The notes under the pieces: generated by a model
Seen by the model: only the letters and a program-made list of their open reading frames with translations
Databases searched by the model: none
Told to the model about the DNA's origin: nothing
From: an uncultured Collinsella sp.
GTDB lineage: Bacteria > Actinomycetota > Coriobacteriia > Coriobacteriales > Coriobacteriaceae
Direction: 5' to 3'
DNA: 23,114 bases
Assembly: GCA_958407555.1 (NCBI GenBank)
Contig: CATYJC010000014.1
Coordinates: 1-23,114, forward strand
Part shown: piece by piece, positions 23,082-23,114 of the stretch
Numbering within the stretch: the first letter of the stretch is position 1
How the letters are laid out: the number at the start of each line of letters is the position of its first letter
Made by a program: the position numbers and the translations under genes

Positions 23082-23114
23082 CCCAAAAAGATGTTGACAA
23101 AGCTCCCAACGGGG

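Larger units (their letters stand above)
21152..23114 (-). mobile_element. Integrase-proximal end of an integrated element (prophage or ICE)
   Basis: Two HTH regulators and a tyrosine integrase, all on the minus strand in the order regulator, regulator, integrase, form a typical integration/regulation module. The integrase 3' end faces the host genes. The right part of the element lies beyond the window, so phage or conjugative type cannot be decided. The codon use is slightly less biased than in the host genes (more AGG, TCG and TAC/TAT mix), consistent with transfer. Confidence 0.7.

Overview
The window looks like chromosome of a high-GC, gut-type anaerobic actinobacterium of the Coriobacteriia, most likely Collinsella or a close relative. 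This is inferred from the strongly GC-biased codon use, a large activase/2-hydroxyacyl-CoA dehydratase fusion, a wall-anchored protein with an LAxTG-type sorting signal, and intergenic hairpins of the GGGGACAGG and GGGACGGGG types. No rRNA, tRNA or CRISPR array was seen, so the genus call is tentative.

Layout. (1) 1-1922, minus: the first 640 codons of a large protein of unknown function, cut by the window edge. (2) 2129-7632, plus: a TetR-type regulator and, 11 bases later, a 1593-residue protein with two ASKHA activase modules, a DUF2229-type region and a dehydratase-like C-terminus; a terminator follows. (3) 7700-8578: a frameshifted gene remnant, then a short leader cistron inside a nested and crossing set of inverted repeats, ending one base before a small membrane-anchored protein. 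(4) 8704-9843, minus: a DUF389 membrane protein carrying a canonical EF-hand loop. (5) 10152-13619, plus: a 1155-residue secreted coiled-coil protein with a central CAP domain and a LAQTGD sorting signal; a run of nine G lies just after its signal peptide. (6) 13821-15524, minus: an OPT-family transporter, divergent from (7) the plus-strand housekeeping run coaX (15836), dCMP deaminase (16772), NifU-like protein (17469) and lgt (17857), then a GT-C-like membrane protein (18814-20997). (8) 21152-23114, minus: the integrase end of an integrated element, with two paralogous HTH regulators upstream of the integrase.

The ordinary part supplies CoA precursor, nucleotide, Fe-S and lipoprotein functions. 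The NifU-like scaffold and CoaX fit an anaerobe that runs Fe-S-dependent CoA-ester chemistry, but a direct link to the 1593-residue protein is only inference.

The most interesting items are: the leader cistron and possible pseudoknot at 8021-8128; the nine-G tract in the surface protein; two families of dispersed intergenic hairpins, one forming a perfect 36-bp inverted repeat between mirrored divergent promoters; the EF-hand in the DUF389 protein; and the Ala-rich tail at the N-terminus of the activase fusion.
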